DNA of 64,000 nucleotides from assembly GCF_007826885.1 (NCBI RefSeq), contig NZ_ML675582.1, positions 62,001-126,000 of the forward strand, given 5' to 3'. The notes below the pieces were generated by a model, which was given only the letters and a program-made list of their open reading frames with translations, searched no databases and was not told where the DNA came from. The position numbers and the translations under genes were made by a program. The stretch comes from Candidatus Nitrosocosmicus arcticus (GTDB taxonomy: Archaea > Thermoproteota > Nitrososphaeria > Nitrososphaerales > Nitrososphaeraceae). Below, one piece after another: positions 44,167 through 53,237 of the stretch (within the stretch, counting starts at the first letter, position 1; each line of letters starts with the position of its first letter).

Positions 44167-44921
44167 GTTTGTGCCTGATTAAAAACGAATATGGCTAAGA
44201 TTGCTTTAACTATTCCATAATATTTCAGTTTATATTAACCTAAGGTGTTATAAATCGTGTTTGCATTATGATCCCTGCTAAATAGCAAGTGTACTCGTGT
44301 TCCCGGGTAAAATTGATATCCAAGCAGGACTGCTGTCATAATGCAAATAATAACTATTTTTTTGCGGACTGGAAATAGGATTACAAGATGTAGTCAAAGA
44401 TCCTTGAAGCATTGGACGTTATTGAGGGACAGATACTATTTTAGTGCACTAATTTCGCTTTGCTAAATCCCATTCTACAATCAAACAGATAATTCTATGT
44501 GGACTGTATCCAGTGTTCATTGCTGTTTTTCATTGTCGTCCATCTGTAATAAAGGTCCGGACCTGGCTTTTAAGGTTCAATTTGGATTGTATGTTATACA
44601 CATGCACAAATAATTTGAGCGGTTTAAATCCCAGATATAATCCGCACCCTATGATGGAAACGTCTTTGAATATATTAATTAAGTTCCAAATATCTATCTG
44701 CTAAAACAAAAGTTTGAAACTTAGTTTTTATGAGTGCAAAAAAACGGTCAAAAAAAGAAGACATAATCGCAAAACACAGTTAGCTAGTCAACATCATTTG
44801 CATCCTGGAAAAGAATAAAATCATGATCTTATAAAAAAATTTATAATTTCATACAATCTAAATCGTTAAATTATTTAACGCATTTCCATCTCAATATAAA
44901 AAAGAAAACTTTTTTTTACCA
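44167..44921. other. Intergenic stretch with a long imperfect inverted repeat
   Basis: No gene is supported. The main feature is the inverted repeat at 44260-44347. A plus-strand frame at 44513-44704 has no support and is not called. The right end lies past the PPIase stop. Confidence 0.5.
44260..44347. repeat. Imperfect inverted repeat (12-bp perfect outer arms)
   Basis: TTTGCATTATGA (44260-44271) is the exact reverse complement of TCATAATGCAAA (44336-44347). The inner sequences CCCTGCT and AGCAGG also pair after a small bulge. The centre of about 40 nt contains CCCGGG. It could be a small non-autonomous element, a structured RNA or a regulator site. Confidence 0.7.
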
Positions 44922-45203
44922 TTATCCAGACCGTTTTATTATATGATATCCAAATTCAGTCTTTACAGGCTCTGTGGTAACCTCTCCCTTTTTAAGCTTG
45001 AATGCCGCTTCTTCAAAAGGTTTGACCATCATCCCTTTTCCAAAGGAACCCAGGTCTCCTCCTTTTTTCCCACTACCTTTGTCAATTGAAAACTCTTTAG
45101 CTAGATTTGAAAAGCCTTCCCCTTTTTTCAATTTTTCTAATATCGATACTGCTTCACTTTGCTTCTTAACCAAGATATGATAACATTTGATTTTATCAGC
45201 CAC
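44922..45203 (-). CDS. Parvulin-type peptidyl-prolyl cis-trans isomerase
   Basis: This 93-aa single-domain protein accelerates prolyl isomerisation. Parvulin marks are [48 protein letters not shown] and [12 protein letters not shown]. The second active-site histidine is in YHII. It has no signal peptide, so it is cytoplasmic, as in other thaumarchaeal parvulins. A T-rich stretch follows the stop codon. Confidence 0.95.
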   Translation of the reverse strand: MADKIKCYHILVKKQSEAVSILEKLKKGEGFSNLAKEFSIDKGSGKKGGDLGSFGKGMMVKPFEEAAFKLKKGEVTTEPVKTEFGYHIIKRSG

Positions 45204-45704
45204 CTTACCTCATCACCATCTAAGTTGAAATTATCGCAATAGATAAACATTATGAAAGAGTAAGAAATTCAAAGTCGATTTCTCTATTAACTTTCTTAGG
45301 GTCAAGGGTATAATTGGCTTTTGTATGGGCTCCCCCTCATAAAATAAGATCATACATGATCCTAATGATAGGACAGTCAAAAATGGTATTATAGTATGTG
45401 TCCAGGGTTTTCAAACGATCTCTGATGATATAATGCGTTGACAGTTACTATGTCTACTATTTTGATTATTAACAGGAATGTTCCTTTGAAGCGGTTTTGA
45501 TTGTAAAAAATCATCATTTGAGGGTTAACTAGTGAAAAATCTGCAGGACAGTCTGATCCAAGGGGTTTCAGAGTAATCAAAATTATATATGTCAATTTCC
45601 TGACGCAGTAATCCAGTCATTGTCGAGTCTATAAATATAATATAGTACTACATATAGTATTATTTCATGAGCGATTTCGCCTTTTCCGATTCATAAGTTT
45701 GAAT
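45204..45704. other. Intergenic stretch, no gene seen
   Basis: A minus-strand frame of 68 codons at 45389-45595 has no family features and is not called. The PPIase promoter should lie near 45230. Confidence 0.45.
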
Positions 45705-45896
45705 ATGTTAACCGAAGAGGAATTTACACTTAAGAACGAAATTGTGGACATTACAGAACAAGTTTTGGATGCAGAAGGTATTGAATGTGACTCAAGGATA
45801 TCAAAAATTTCGGAAGATTAGTTAGCACAAATCCTTGAAAAAGTCAGGAGAATTAGAAAAAGGAAAGAGAATCCTGAGAATGAAATTACTACTTAA
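45705..45896 (+). pseudogene. Small charged protein gene interrupted by an in-frame TAG
   Basis: From the ATG at 45705 the frame reads MLTEEEFTLKNEIVDITEQV and more, meets TAG at 45819-45821 (codon 39), and goes on in the same frame with LAQILEKVRRIRKRKENPEN to a TAA at 45894-45896. Without the TAG it would be a 63-aa acidic-to-basic helical protein. The first part alone could be a 38-aa peptide. No family is recognised. Confidence 0.5.
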
Positions 45897-45937
45897 AATT
45901 ACTTTATGTTAAAATAGTTTGGGAGCCGGAGAAATTC

Positions 45938-46231
45938 ATGAATATTTTTTTGATTGGAAGCATATGCATGATGGGATTAGGTATATTTCTTATGATAGCT
46001 CGAACCTTTCTCCCCGGCACAATCATTACGGTTTTAGGAATTCTAATTACAATCTATAGTACCTATTCTTCAATCAAGAAGGTAAAAGTAAAAACAGATC
46101 TAGTTAAGATATGTATGTGTTCTATCTGCAATCATAAGAAATCAAAGAGTTGCCTAAATTCTGGTTGTCATTGCTGCATCATTATCAAAGAAGGCATTGA
46201 TGTTGGTCACCACAATAGTGCTTTACAATAG
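45938..46231 (+). CDS. Small membrane protein with cysteine-rich C-terminus
   Basis: This 97-aa protein has two transmembrane helices (residues 1-20 and 25-46), then a charged linker (SIKKVKVKTDLV) and a C-terminal cysteine cluster: ICMCSIC, SCLNSGCHCC. Seven cysteines in 25 residues suggest metal binding on the cytoplasmic side if both helices form a hairpin. No family is recognised. It could tether a zinc or iron-sulfur module to the membrane. Confidence 0.65.
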   Translation: MNIFLIGSICMMGLGIFLMIARTFLPGTIITVLGILITIYSTYSSIKKVKVKTDLVKICMCSICNHKKSKSCLNSGCHCCIIIKEGIDVGHHNSALQ

Positions 46232-46684
46232 TTGCCCAATCGATCGACCTTATTAATTTAATAGATCCTGTAAGCGATTGATTGATAATCTACACTCCAA
46301 AGATAAGTTTTATCATTTATGTACGAATAGTTTGATTTTTCGAAAGAGTTCATCTTTTTGGATGCGCTAGATCCTCACCCCCTATTCGATTTATACCAAG
46401 TCAGAGCCAAATAGCTTGAAAGCACATTCTTACTGCCTAAATTTTGATATAAAGAAACCAAGGAGTAAGTCAACTCCGCTTATCGATAGAATCATTGGTT
46501 ATCTGTCATGATCAGGACTGACCCTCGCTGGATTTTGAAATAAAATTTTTTTAAATTATTAGGCATATCCATCAACAAGACAACTAAATCTCTTCACAAA
46601 GATTGAGCCAGGTGTGAAATTTGGTCTTGGATTATCATATTTTCTTTTGAATGACTTATTAAATTGATATTTTTACATACAACT
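46232..46684. other. Intergenic stretch, no gene seen
   Basis: No gene is supported. A TATA-like CTTATTAAATT (46654-46664) is centred about 26 nt before the SDR start at 46685. Confidence 0.5.
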
Positions 46685-47521
46685 ATGAGTGAGCAGAGAG
46701 TTGCAGTTGTGACTGGAAGTTCGAGCGGAATAGGTTTTGAAATATCGTTGATGCTAGCAAGACATGGGTTCATAACTTATGCAACGATGAGGGATCTACA
46801 GAAAAGGTCCATCCTGAAATCAATTGCGGATAAAGAAAACATTCCCTTAAAATGTATTCAGCTTGACGTTACGAATGATATTTCGACTAAGCAAGCTATT
46901 GAAACTATAGTGAAAGAGTCTAATAAAATAGATGTCCTGGTTAATAACGCCGGATATGGTTTGAGTGGAGCTCTCGAGGACCTTTCGATAAATGAAATAA
47001 AAATACAATTTGACACAAATTTTTTTGGTCTGATACGAGCTACACAGGCAGTGTTACCTATAATGAGAAAGCAAAAATCTGGAGCAATTGTCAATATCAG
47101 TTCCGGACTTGGCCGTTTTGGCATCGCAACTAGTTCAGCGTATGCGAGTTCAAAGTTTGCTATCGAGGGATTAACTGAATCCATATCGTATGAGCTTGAA
47201 CCATTTGGGATTAGAACTATACTTGTAGAACCTGGAATAATCAAAACTAACTTCATCAAAGCTGCTGTATTAGCACAAAAATCTACTGACCCTAATTCAC
47301 CTTACTTTCAATTTATGAATAATATGGAAGACGGGATGAAAAAATTAATTGAGAGTGGCGAGAAGCCAGAATATGTTGCTAGGGTTGTACTTGATGCTAT
47401 AAACGATAACAATCCAAAGTTGAGATATCTGGCGGGCAAAGATGTTGAACAAATTATGGAAATAAAAAACAAGGTATCAGATGAAGATTTTCATAATATG
47501 ATAAAGAAAATGAGTAGCTAG
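46685..47521 (+). CDS. Short-chain dehydrogenase/reductase
   Basis: This 278-aa NAD(P)-dependent oxidoreductase has all classical SDR motifs: TGSSSGIG near residue 10, NNAGYG near 83, and the catalytic Ser and YASSK (SSAYASSKFAIEG) near 155. The ATG at 46685 is preferred over 46664 because the TATA box is centred 26 nt before it and would overlap the longer start. The C-terminal region (DVEQIMEIKNKVSDEDFHN) is typical of the family with unknown substrates. It is monocistronic. Confidence 0.92.
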   Translation: MSEQRVAVVTGSSSGIGFEISLMLARHGFITYATMRDLQKRSILKSIADKENIPLKCIQLDVTNDISTKQAIETIVKESNKIDVLVNNAGYGLSGALEDLSINEIKIQFDTNFFGLIRATQAVLPIMRKQKSGAIVNISSGLGRFGIATSSAYASSKFAIEGLTESISYELEPFGIRTILVEPGIIKTNFIKAAVLAQKSTDPNSPYFQFMNNMEDGMKKLIESGEKPEYVARVVLDAINDNNPKLRYLAGKDVEQIMEIKNKVSDEDFHNMIKKMSS

Positions 47522-47744
47522 TTTGTTTTCAAAAGTTCCTTTCCTCCGCCAATTATCTATTATAAAGATAAAATAACTATGTAAGTGGCTGCTTTTAGCG
47601 TTATTAAAACAATTATGTAAACCAAATGGTGTTATCCATTATTGCTGTGATTGAGAACAAGTAGGCTAGGTAACGCAAATCAAATGCCTTTAGTATAACA
47701 ATCGATATAGATAGGGGTGTCTATGCAGGCTCATCGATAGAGAG

Positions 47745-48365
47745 CTAAGGTATGAATCTAAATGATCCTTTAATTTGTTGAAACTGTTCATACGTTTCGG
47801 ACACTTTTGCCTGCGGACTAATGAAATTGATATGATACAGATGATCTTTAAAGATTGTATAAATATCCACTTCGAAGGATCCTATATTTTGGGTTAGGAA
47901 GGCCAATTCGTTAGCAGGCTGATCACCAAGTCTGGTGTGGTTATTCCCAAGTAACTTTACATTCAAATTCCCATACATGGATGATGGATCTTGAAAAGAA
48001 TTTATTTTATCATCGACTAACTTATCCAAAAACTCGGCTGGGGCTAATTGGCTATCTCCTAGCAATCTCTTTACATCACTAACGGAAATGCTAAGAATTA
48101 TTTCATTTAAGGGAGTGACAGGCTCTCCCGTTATTGGTCGTAGGACTAACTCGGTAGTTTCTCCATAATAAGGAAAGGTAGAATTTCTTGGAGCTACTTC
48201 CCAGTCTAAAGGATAGTTGAGAATGAATGTATTATTTGGATCAGTGAATGGTTGGGTCGAATTTGACTGTGCTCCGACTGAACCTTGTTGAATATTTATT
48301 GTTCCTATTATTAGTAGTAATAATGATAATGGAAGTAAAACAAGATTAACGAGCTTATTGTGCAT
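47745..48365 (-). CDS. Secreted PsbP-like protein
   Basis: This 206-aa protein starts with a signal peptide (LVNLVLLPLSLLLLIIGTI) and has FTDPNNTFILNYPLDWEV, the motif of the PsbP/Mog1-like fold, then VDIYTIFKDHLYHINFISP and a final helix (SETYEQFQQIKGSFRF). The ATG at 48365 is chosen because the TATA-like TTAAATAA (48393-48386) is centred about 25 nt before it, and only 6 nt before the longer ATG at 48383. It is similar in layout to the genes at 29737 and 32778. Confidence 0.78.
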   Translation of the reverse strand: MHNKLVNLVLLPLSLLLLIIGTINIQQGSVGAQSNSTQPFTDPNNTFILNYPLDWEVAPRNSTFPYYGETTELVLRPITGEPVTPLNEIILSISVSDVKRLLGDSQLAPAEFLDKLVDDKINSFQDPSSMYGNLNVKLLGNNHTRLGDQPANELAFLTQNIGSFEVDIYTIFKDHLYHINFISPQAKVSETYEQFQQIKGSFRFIP

Positions 48366-48710
48366 TAATAACAAAGGAATCACTAGTTATTTAATTTTCA
48401 TAAATCAAATTCTTGAAATTCGATTTAGTGTCATCCAATCAGAACTTCACCTTAAGTTGAGAAATATTTTTATACAAGGATATAACCAACTGGCCTTTTC
48501 TATTCAATTGAGGTTAGATCCGGGTTAAAGAAAACGCTCCCATAACAAGAGAAAATTGCATACGATAATACTGGTTGTTGTCCCACACGTTTGCTTTGAT
48601 ACACAGACATACGGAAAAAGGGACATAAATTATCTCGCCTTACACTGCATAACATGTGATACCTACTGTACTTCATTGATTATTAAAGTTATATATTACT
48701 GTACTGTAAA
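48366..48710. other. Intergenic stretch between divergent genes
   Basis: It contains the minus-strand TATA element at 48386-48393. On the plus side an A/T-rich TTAAAGTTATATATTA stretch near 48682-48697 lies about 20-28 nt before the start at 48711. No gene is seen. Confidence 0.5.
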
Positions 48711-49181
48711 ATGACTAGAAAGATGCCTAGATCAAATTCTGCTGAATTAATAACCCTAAGAGTAAATATTGTAAAGGAGTTAAGAAGTAAATGGAAGAAG
48801 GAACGGGAGAGGAATCCCTATATTAATGAACACTTTGGAGGATTTGTAAATGAGTTACTACATGAGATACTGGAAAAAGATGAATTTTTGAGGCATTACG
48901 CACCTTTCTTGTCAGAGGAGGGTTGTACTAGAGATACACTCTACATTAAAGACTATAAAGAAAATAAAATTACAGAAATTCATTTTCATGATGAAAAGTT
49001 ACATTGTTCGCTCTGTGAGTCATCTTCATGTTTTCATATTCAGTTTGCTATGGCTACCCCCCGGGTTGCAAAGTTGAACATAAAAAACCAAACAGCTGAT
49101 GAAGACATTGAAGAAGATGGACAACAGGTAAGAAAGGTAACAAACAATAAGAGAAGGAAATCCACAATTTCCAGAAAGTAA
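48711..49181 (+). CDS. Hypothetical protein with zinc-finger-like cysteines
   Basis: This 156-aa protein has an N-terminal basic and helical part that could be a ribbon-helix-helix-like domain (ELITLRVNIVKELRSKW, then GGFVNELLHEILEKD). A second part contains HCSLCESSSCFHIQFAM, with CxxC and CxH groups that could bind zinc. It ends in a Lys/Arg-rich tail (NNKRRKSTISRK). A DNA- or RNA-binding role is plausible but not shown. No named family is recognised. Confidence 0.68.
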   Translation: MTRKMPRSNSAELITLRVNIVKELRSKWKKERERNPYINEHFGGFVNELLHEILEKDEFLRHYAPFLSEEGCTRDTLYIKDYKENKITEIHFHDEKLHCSLCESSSCFHIQFAMATPRVAKLNIKNQTADEDIEEDGQQVRKVTNNKRRKSTISRK

Positions 49182-49260
49182 TATAAAATATGGTCATGGG
49201 ATTAACCATTGTGCAAACACAATATCCTCAAACTGTTTGCCGCGTTAAGAACTTTAATAA

Positions 49261-49911
49261 ATGATTCAGGGATTTATTTATCGATCTAATTTGGAAAAGA
49301 GCATCATAGATAATCATGCAGTGACGGACTATCCTATTCATTACCTATTAGGAAAAAGGTGGAGTGCTCGTGCATTTTCGGCAAGAAGAGTGGAGAATAT
49401 AAAACTGTTTTCGATCTTAGAGGCAGCCAGGTGGACACCTTCTTCGAGAAACGAACAGCCCTGGCGGTACATTGTTTTTACTAGTGACAATCCCAATAGA
49501 TTGGTTGAGGCTCAATCTGTTCTGCTAGAATCAAATTCCTTTGCAAAACAAGCACCTATCTTGATATGTGCGATCACAAAAAAAACCTATACCACTAGTA
49601 AAGATCCAAATAGGCTATATTTTCACGACCTTGGCGCGGCAAATGAGAATATGTTCTTGGAAAGTTTTAACCAAGGTCTAATAATGCACGAGATGGGTGG
49701 ATTTAATGTAACATTAGCAAGAGAGGTGTTTAAGATACCTAACGATTACGAAGTGGGAATTATGATAGCCATAGGATATCAAGGCACCAACGATAGCTTG
49801 CCGGAAAAATTTAAAGTTAAAAATACTAAGCCGAGGGAGAGAAAACTTTTATCTGAAATAGCGTACCTAGAAGACCTGGGACATGGTATACTAGATATGA
49901 TAAACAAATAA
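49261..49911 (+). CDS. Nitroreductase family protein
   Basis: This 216-aa FMN-dependent oxidoreductase has GKRWSARAFSARRV, the N-terminal FMN-phosphate motif, ARWTPSSRNEQPWRYIVF, and a C-terminal VGIMIAIGYQG segment, all family-typical. HDLGAANENMFLESFNQGLIMHEM contacts the flavin. Family members reduce nitro compounds, quinones or flavins; the substrate is unknown. Confidence 0.93.
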   Translation: MIQGFIYRSNLEKSIIDNHAVTDYPIHYLLGKRWSARAFSARRVENIKLFSILEAARWTPSSRNEQPWRYIVFTSDNPNRLVEAQSVLLESNSFAKQAPILICAITKKTYTTSKDPNRLYFHDLGAANENMFLESFNQGLIMHEMGGFNVTLAREVFKIPNDYEVGIMIAIGYQGTNDSLPEKFKVKNTKPRERKLLSEIAYLEDLGHGILDMINK

Positions 49912-50119
49912 TAAATCAGGTATATTTTTGTTTTTTAACTTCAAATACATTTTGTGAAGGTCCTTAATAATCTCGTAAATTTATTTAAATTAGATACTCA
50001 GGTTGGTATCGATCAAATTCATCTACAAAGTATATTAAAGGATATGGTGGTATGTATTTAAAAAAGAAAGGTCTTAATCTTTTTGAAGTTGAACTAGGAA
50101 ACGTTACTCTTGAAACTAT

Positions 50120-50989
50120 TTAATTAAAATTGGTGGGATGAGACATTAATTGGATTTCCTTATCCATCTTTTTTCCATATCGATTGATTCTAATAATTAT
50201 TCTATCTTTAATGTTCCGCTTTCGTATATGGTTAGAAATCTGAAATGGATCAGTTACTTTTATTCCATCTATTGATTCGATGATATCACCTTTACGCAAA
50301 TCAGAGTGGTAAGCGGGACCATCTTTTTGTACCTCAGCAATTAAAGATCCCTCGTTGGTTGGAAGCCCATAAGAATTTGCTAATTCACTTGTGATCTTTA
50401 TTGTGGAAATGCCTATCCAGGGTCTATTCGTTACGCGTCCATTCATTATTAAATCATTTATTATCAACTTTGCTACATTTATTGGCACGGCAAATCCTAT
50501 ACCCTGTGCATACGGCATTTTTGCGGTATTTATTCCAATCACTTGCCCTTTGGTATTTACGAGTGGACCCCCCGAATTACCAGGATTGATCGATGCATCA
50601 GTCTGAACCAGCTCCATTATACCTCTCTCAAACTGCAATTTTCTGCTTAATGAGCTTATAATTCCTGCGGTAACAGACGGCCCGCCGTCCAAACCAAACG
50701 GATTCCCAATTGCAATTACTATTTGTCCTATTTTCAATTCATCTGAATTGCCCAATTCCGCGTAAGATAATGCCTCTTTGGATTCGATCTTAATTATAGC
50801 TAAATCGGTAATATTGTCTGTTCCAATCACAATTCCGTCATAAACGTTTCCGTCCGTAGTTGTAACTTTTAATTTGTTCGCCTTTTCAATGACATGATTA
50901 TTTGTCAAGATGTATCCTTTCTTATCTATTATTACGCCCGACCCTACACCTTCTACAGGAAAGATTCGTAATAACTGATCCTTGACCAT
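50120..50989 (-). CDS. HtrA/DegP-like serine protease with PDZ domain, start codon in doubt
   Basis: This trypsin-like serine protease (289 aa from the first usable ATG) has catalytic H32 (TNNHVI), D62 (ITDLAII) and S139 (NPGNSGGP), then one PDZ domain (about 190-280, GSLIAEVQKDGPAYHSDLRKGDIIESIDG). Homologous sequence continues upstream of the ATG (PFDYENENVIINAVEKVNKD) until an in-frame TAA at 51082-51080, and a strong GGAGGGG stands 8 nt before an ATA at 51079-51077. So the original start was probably there and mutated from ATG to ATA. No signal peptide is present, unlike typical secreted DegP. Confidence 0.88.
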   Translation of the reverse strand: MVKDQLLRIFPVEGVGSGVIIDKKGYILTNNHVIEKANKLKVTTTDGNVYDGIVIGTDNITDLAIIKIESKEALSYAELGNSDELKIGQIVIAIGNPFGLDGGPSVTAGIISSLSRKLQFERGIMELVQTDASINPGNSGGPLVNTKGQVIGINTAKMPYAQGIGFAVPINVAKLIINDLIMNGRVTNRPWIGISTIKITSELANSYGLPTNEGSLIAEVQKDGPAYHSDLRKGDIIESIDGIKVTDPFQISNHIRKRNIKDRIIIRINRYGKKMDKEIQLMSHPTNFN

Positions 50990-51087
50990 TCTTACGCTGG
51001 CGATATTTACTACGTCTTTGTTAACCTTTTCAACTGCATTTATGATTACGTTTTCATTCTCATAATCAAATGGTATTATTTAGAATG

Positions 51088-51098
51088 CCCCTCCTTTA
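51088..51098 (-). promoter_or_regulatory. Strong Shine-Dalgarno sequence before an ATA codon of the protease
   Basis: AAAGGAGGGGC (minus strand, 51098-51088) is a near-perfect ribosome-binding site. It stands 8 nt before the in-frame ATA at 51079 and about 100 nt before the first ATG at 50989, so it marks the ancestral or real start. Confidence 0.7.
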
Positions 51099-51356
51099 AT
51101 GACAACCAGTTGGCAACAACTGGCGCATCAGCAAAGCAATGAGGATTTAACAAATAGAACTGCGAACGCTCATTTGTTTTTGATGATAATTTTTTTATCA
51201 CTAGCTAGATTTATGGACGTCGTCCAATATAAATAGTATAGTTAAACCTAATAATGCATGATTTTACTAATAATAACGATTAAAAAATACAATTACTTTA
51301 GAACATAACCATTCTAAACTGGATGAAACAAGAAATGAGCTTTGTTAGAGATTCGC

Positions 51357-52775
51357 TCAGTTCATTTTGTATTGAATCAATACTGAAGATATCATCAACA
51401 GAGCAGAAACCATGAATATTATGTGAATTGATAAAATAAATCTATCCAGGTTGGAGTCACTGAATTGAATTGAATCATAACTCGTGGAGATAGTTGAACC
51501 TGAGAAGATGTCACCAATTGACTCAGATGGTAACAGAGCGGAAAATATTAAAAAGACCAATCCGATGCTAAATGCACTTCCAGTCATAACCAAGGTAGTA
51601 CTGATACCGGTGGCTACCCCTCTTCTATTTGGAGGTACTGAGTTCATTATGGTGGCTCTATTGGGCGATGTAAATATGCCCATTCCTGCTCCTATGAGTG
51701 CAAGCGGCAGTATCGCATCTACATATGAAATCCGTGAACCCATGCTAGCTAATAGTACAAAACCTGTTGCAGAAACTATCATTCCTGCCTGAGAGAAAAT
51801 TTGAGACCTATATTTATCATAAAACCAACCAGTTATAGGAGCAAATATCGCCAGTGCCAAGGAGACAGGAATCAAATAAATCCCCGAGTCTAAGGGATTG
51901 AGAAGCATCGTCGGTCCTTGAAGGTAAAACACCATTACGAAAGTGAAAGCGCCGCGAGCAAGAGAGTTAAAAAAAATTGCAATATTACTACTGGTGAAGA
52001 GTCTAATCCTAAATAATGTAAGGTCGATCATTGGAAAACTAACTTTTTTCTCATTTTTATAAAATAGTACTAACAAAGAAATTCCAGCTAGTATACACAA
52101 GATTATTTCGAATGTGTTTAATAGATGAAAAGAGCCGAAAGTTATTCCAATTAGTAGGGTTACTATCCCTCCAATAAATAACAAATTTCCTATCCAATCA
52201 ATTTTTTCCTTTTTTATCGTTCCTAATTCTTTTAGTTTTGAAAATGCCCATACGGTAGCAAATATCCCTATAGGTATATTTATCCAGAATATAGACCTCC
52301 ATCCAAAATATGAGGTCAAAGCCCCGCCAATTACTAAACCCATGACCGACCCCACTACAATAGATATTTGATTTATTCCTAACGCTTTTCCCCTCTCGGA
52401 TTCAGGAAATGAATCCGAGAGGATGGCTGAACTATTTGAAAAAATAAATGCAGCGCCTAATGCTTGGATGATTCGAAAAACAATCAATTGTTCTCCCGTT
52501 TGAGACACACAGCAAAGCCCAGAGCCAAATGTAAACAAAGCAAATCCGAGATTATACATTTTGACTCGCCCAAACATATCAGCTAGTCTTCCAAATGTCA
52601 ATAGCATTGAAGCCGTTACTACCCAGTACCCAATTGCTATCCAGACAAGTGTAATCAGAGAGGTGTGTAATTCATTTGCAATGGAAGGAAGAGCTATTAT
52701 GACTATATTCCTATCAAGAGATGCCATTAGGGTACCAATTGTTGTATTACTTAATGCTAACCATTTGTAATTCAA
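51357..52775 (-). CDS. MFS drug exporter, DHA2 (14-TM) family
   Basis: This 472-aa membrane protein is a proton-linked efflux transporter of the DHA2/EmrB-QacA type. Family features are ASLDRNIVIIALPSIANEL in the first helix, GRLADMFGRVKMY (motif A, near 65), SIVVGSVMGLVIGGALTSYFGWRSIFWIN (motif C-like and following) and a second half with GAGMGIFTSPNRATIMNSVPPNRRGVATGIS. About 14 helices can be counted. The substrate is unknown. It is monocistronic on the minus strand. Confidence 0.93.
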   Translation of the reverse strand: MNYKWLALSNTTIGTLMASLDRNIVIIALPSIANELHTSLITLVWIAIGYWVVTASMLLTFGRLADMFGRVKMYNLGFALFTFGSGLCCVSQTGEQLIVFRIIQALGAAFIFSNSSAILSDSFPESERGKALGINQISIVVGSVMGLVIGGALTSYFGWRSIFWINIPIGIFATVWAFSKLKELGTIKKEKIDWIGNLLFIGGIVTLLIGITFGSFHLLNTFEIILCILAGISLLVLFYKNEKKVSFPMIDLTLFRIRLFTSSNIAIFFNSLARGAFTFVMVFYLQGPTMLLNPLDSGIYLIPVSLALAIFAPITGWFYDKYRSQIFSQAGMIVSATGFVLLASMGSRISYVDAILPLALIGAGMGIFTSPNRATIMNSVPPNRRGVATGISTTLVMTGSAFSIGLVFLIFSALLPSESIGDIFSGSTISTSYDSIQFSDSNLDRFILSIHIIFMVSALLMISSVLIQYKMN

Positions 52776-53237
52776 ATTTCCTTAGGTATTAGAGGGATAC
52801 CATCATATACAAATGCTTCACAAATCATAAATGACAATATTCCTCGGTAATTGGGAAAACAAAGGTAAAAATTATACTCAAAAACAATTTGACTCTTTGG
52901 AATTATTACAAATAATTAGGGGTTGTATATCAGTTTTGAACGAAAATCGTTTAAATTAGATTAAACAGTTTTACTGTTATAACGATTTTTTCATTTAGGT
53001 AACGAAAATCAGCCTTTCAGTTGTAGAATTATGATTTCAAAAGTTGTATTAAATCATATTTATTGTAAACAAATTTAATAATAAAATATTTAATATTCAA
53101 TTGGAGATTCATCTCATCATTACCAAATAGCTTTGACATCATTATAAATGACATGGATTTTTAGTGATTGAATTCTTTGAAGTAGCAAATTTTCAGAAAA
53201 AAAAGTAAAAAAGTAAAAAATCAGGTTGTGTTAAGAT
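52776..53237. other. Intergenic stretch, no gene seen
   Basis: Very A/T-rich DNA without a supported gene. It holds the MFS promoter and the end of the repeat protein's mRNA; T-rich runs on the minus strand past 53215 may terminate it. Confidence 0.5.

Noticed and set aside
44513-44704. Plus-strand frame of 63 codons
   Set aside because: No promoter, SD or recognisable motif; chance frame in a gene-free stretch.
35321-45896. TAG recoded as pyrrolysine or another amino acid
   Set aside because: Integrase, SDR and thioredoxin-like genes in the window end with TAG, and no suppressor tRNA or pyl genes are visible.
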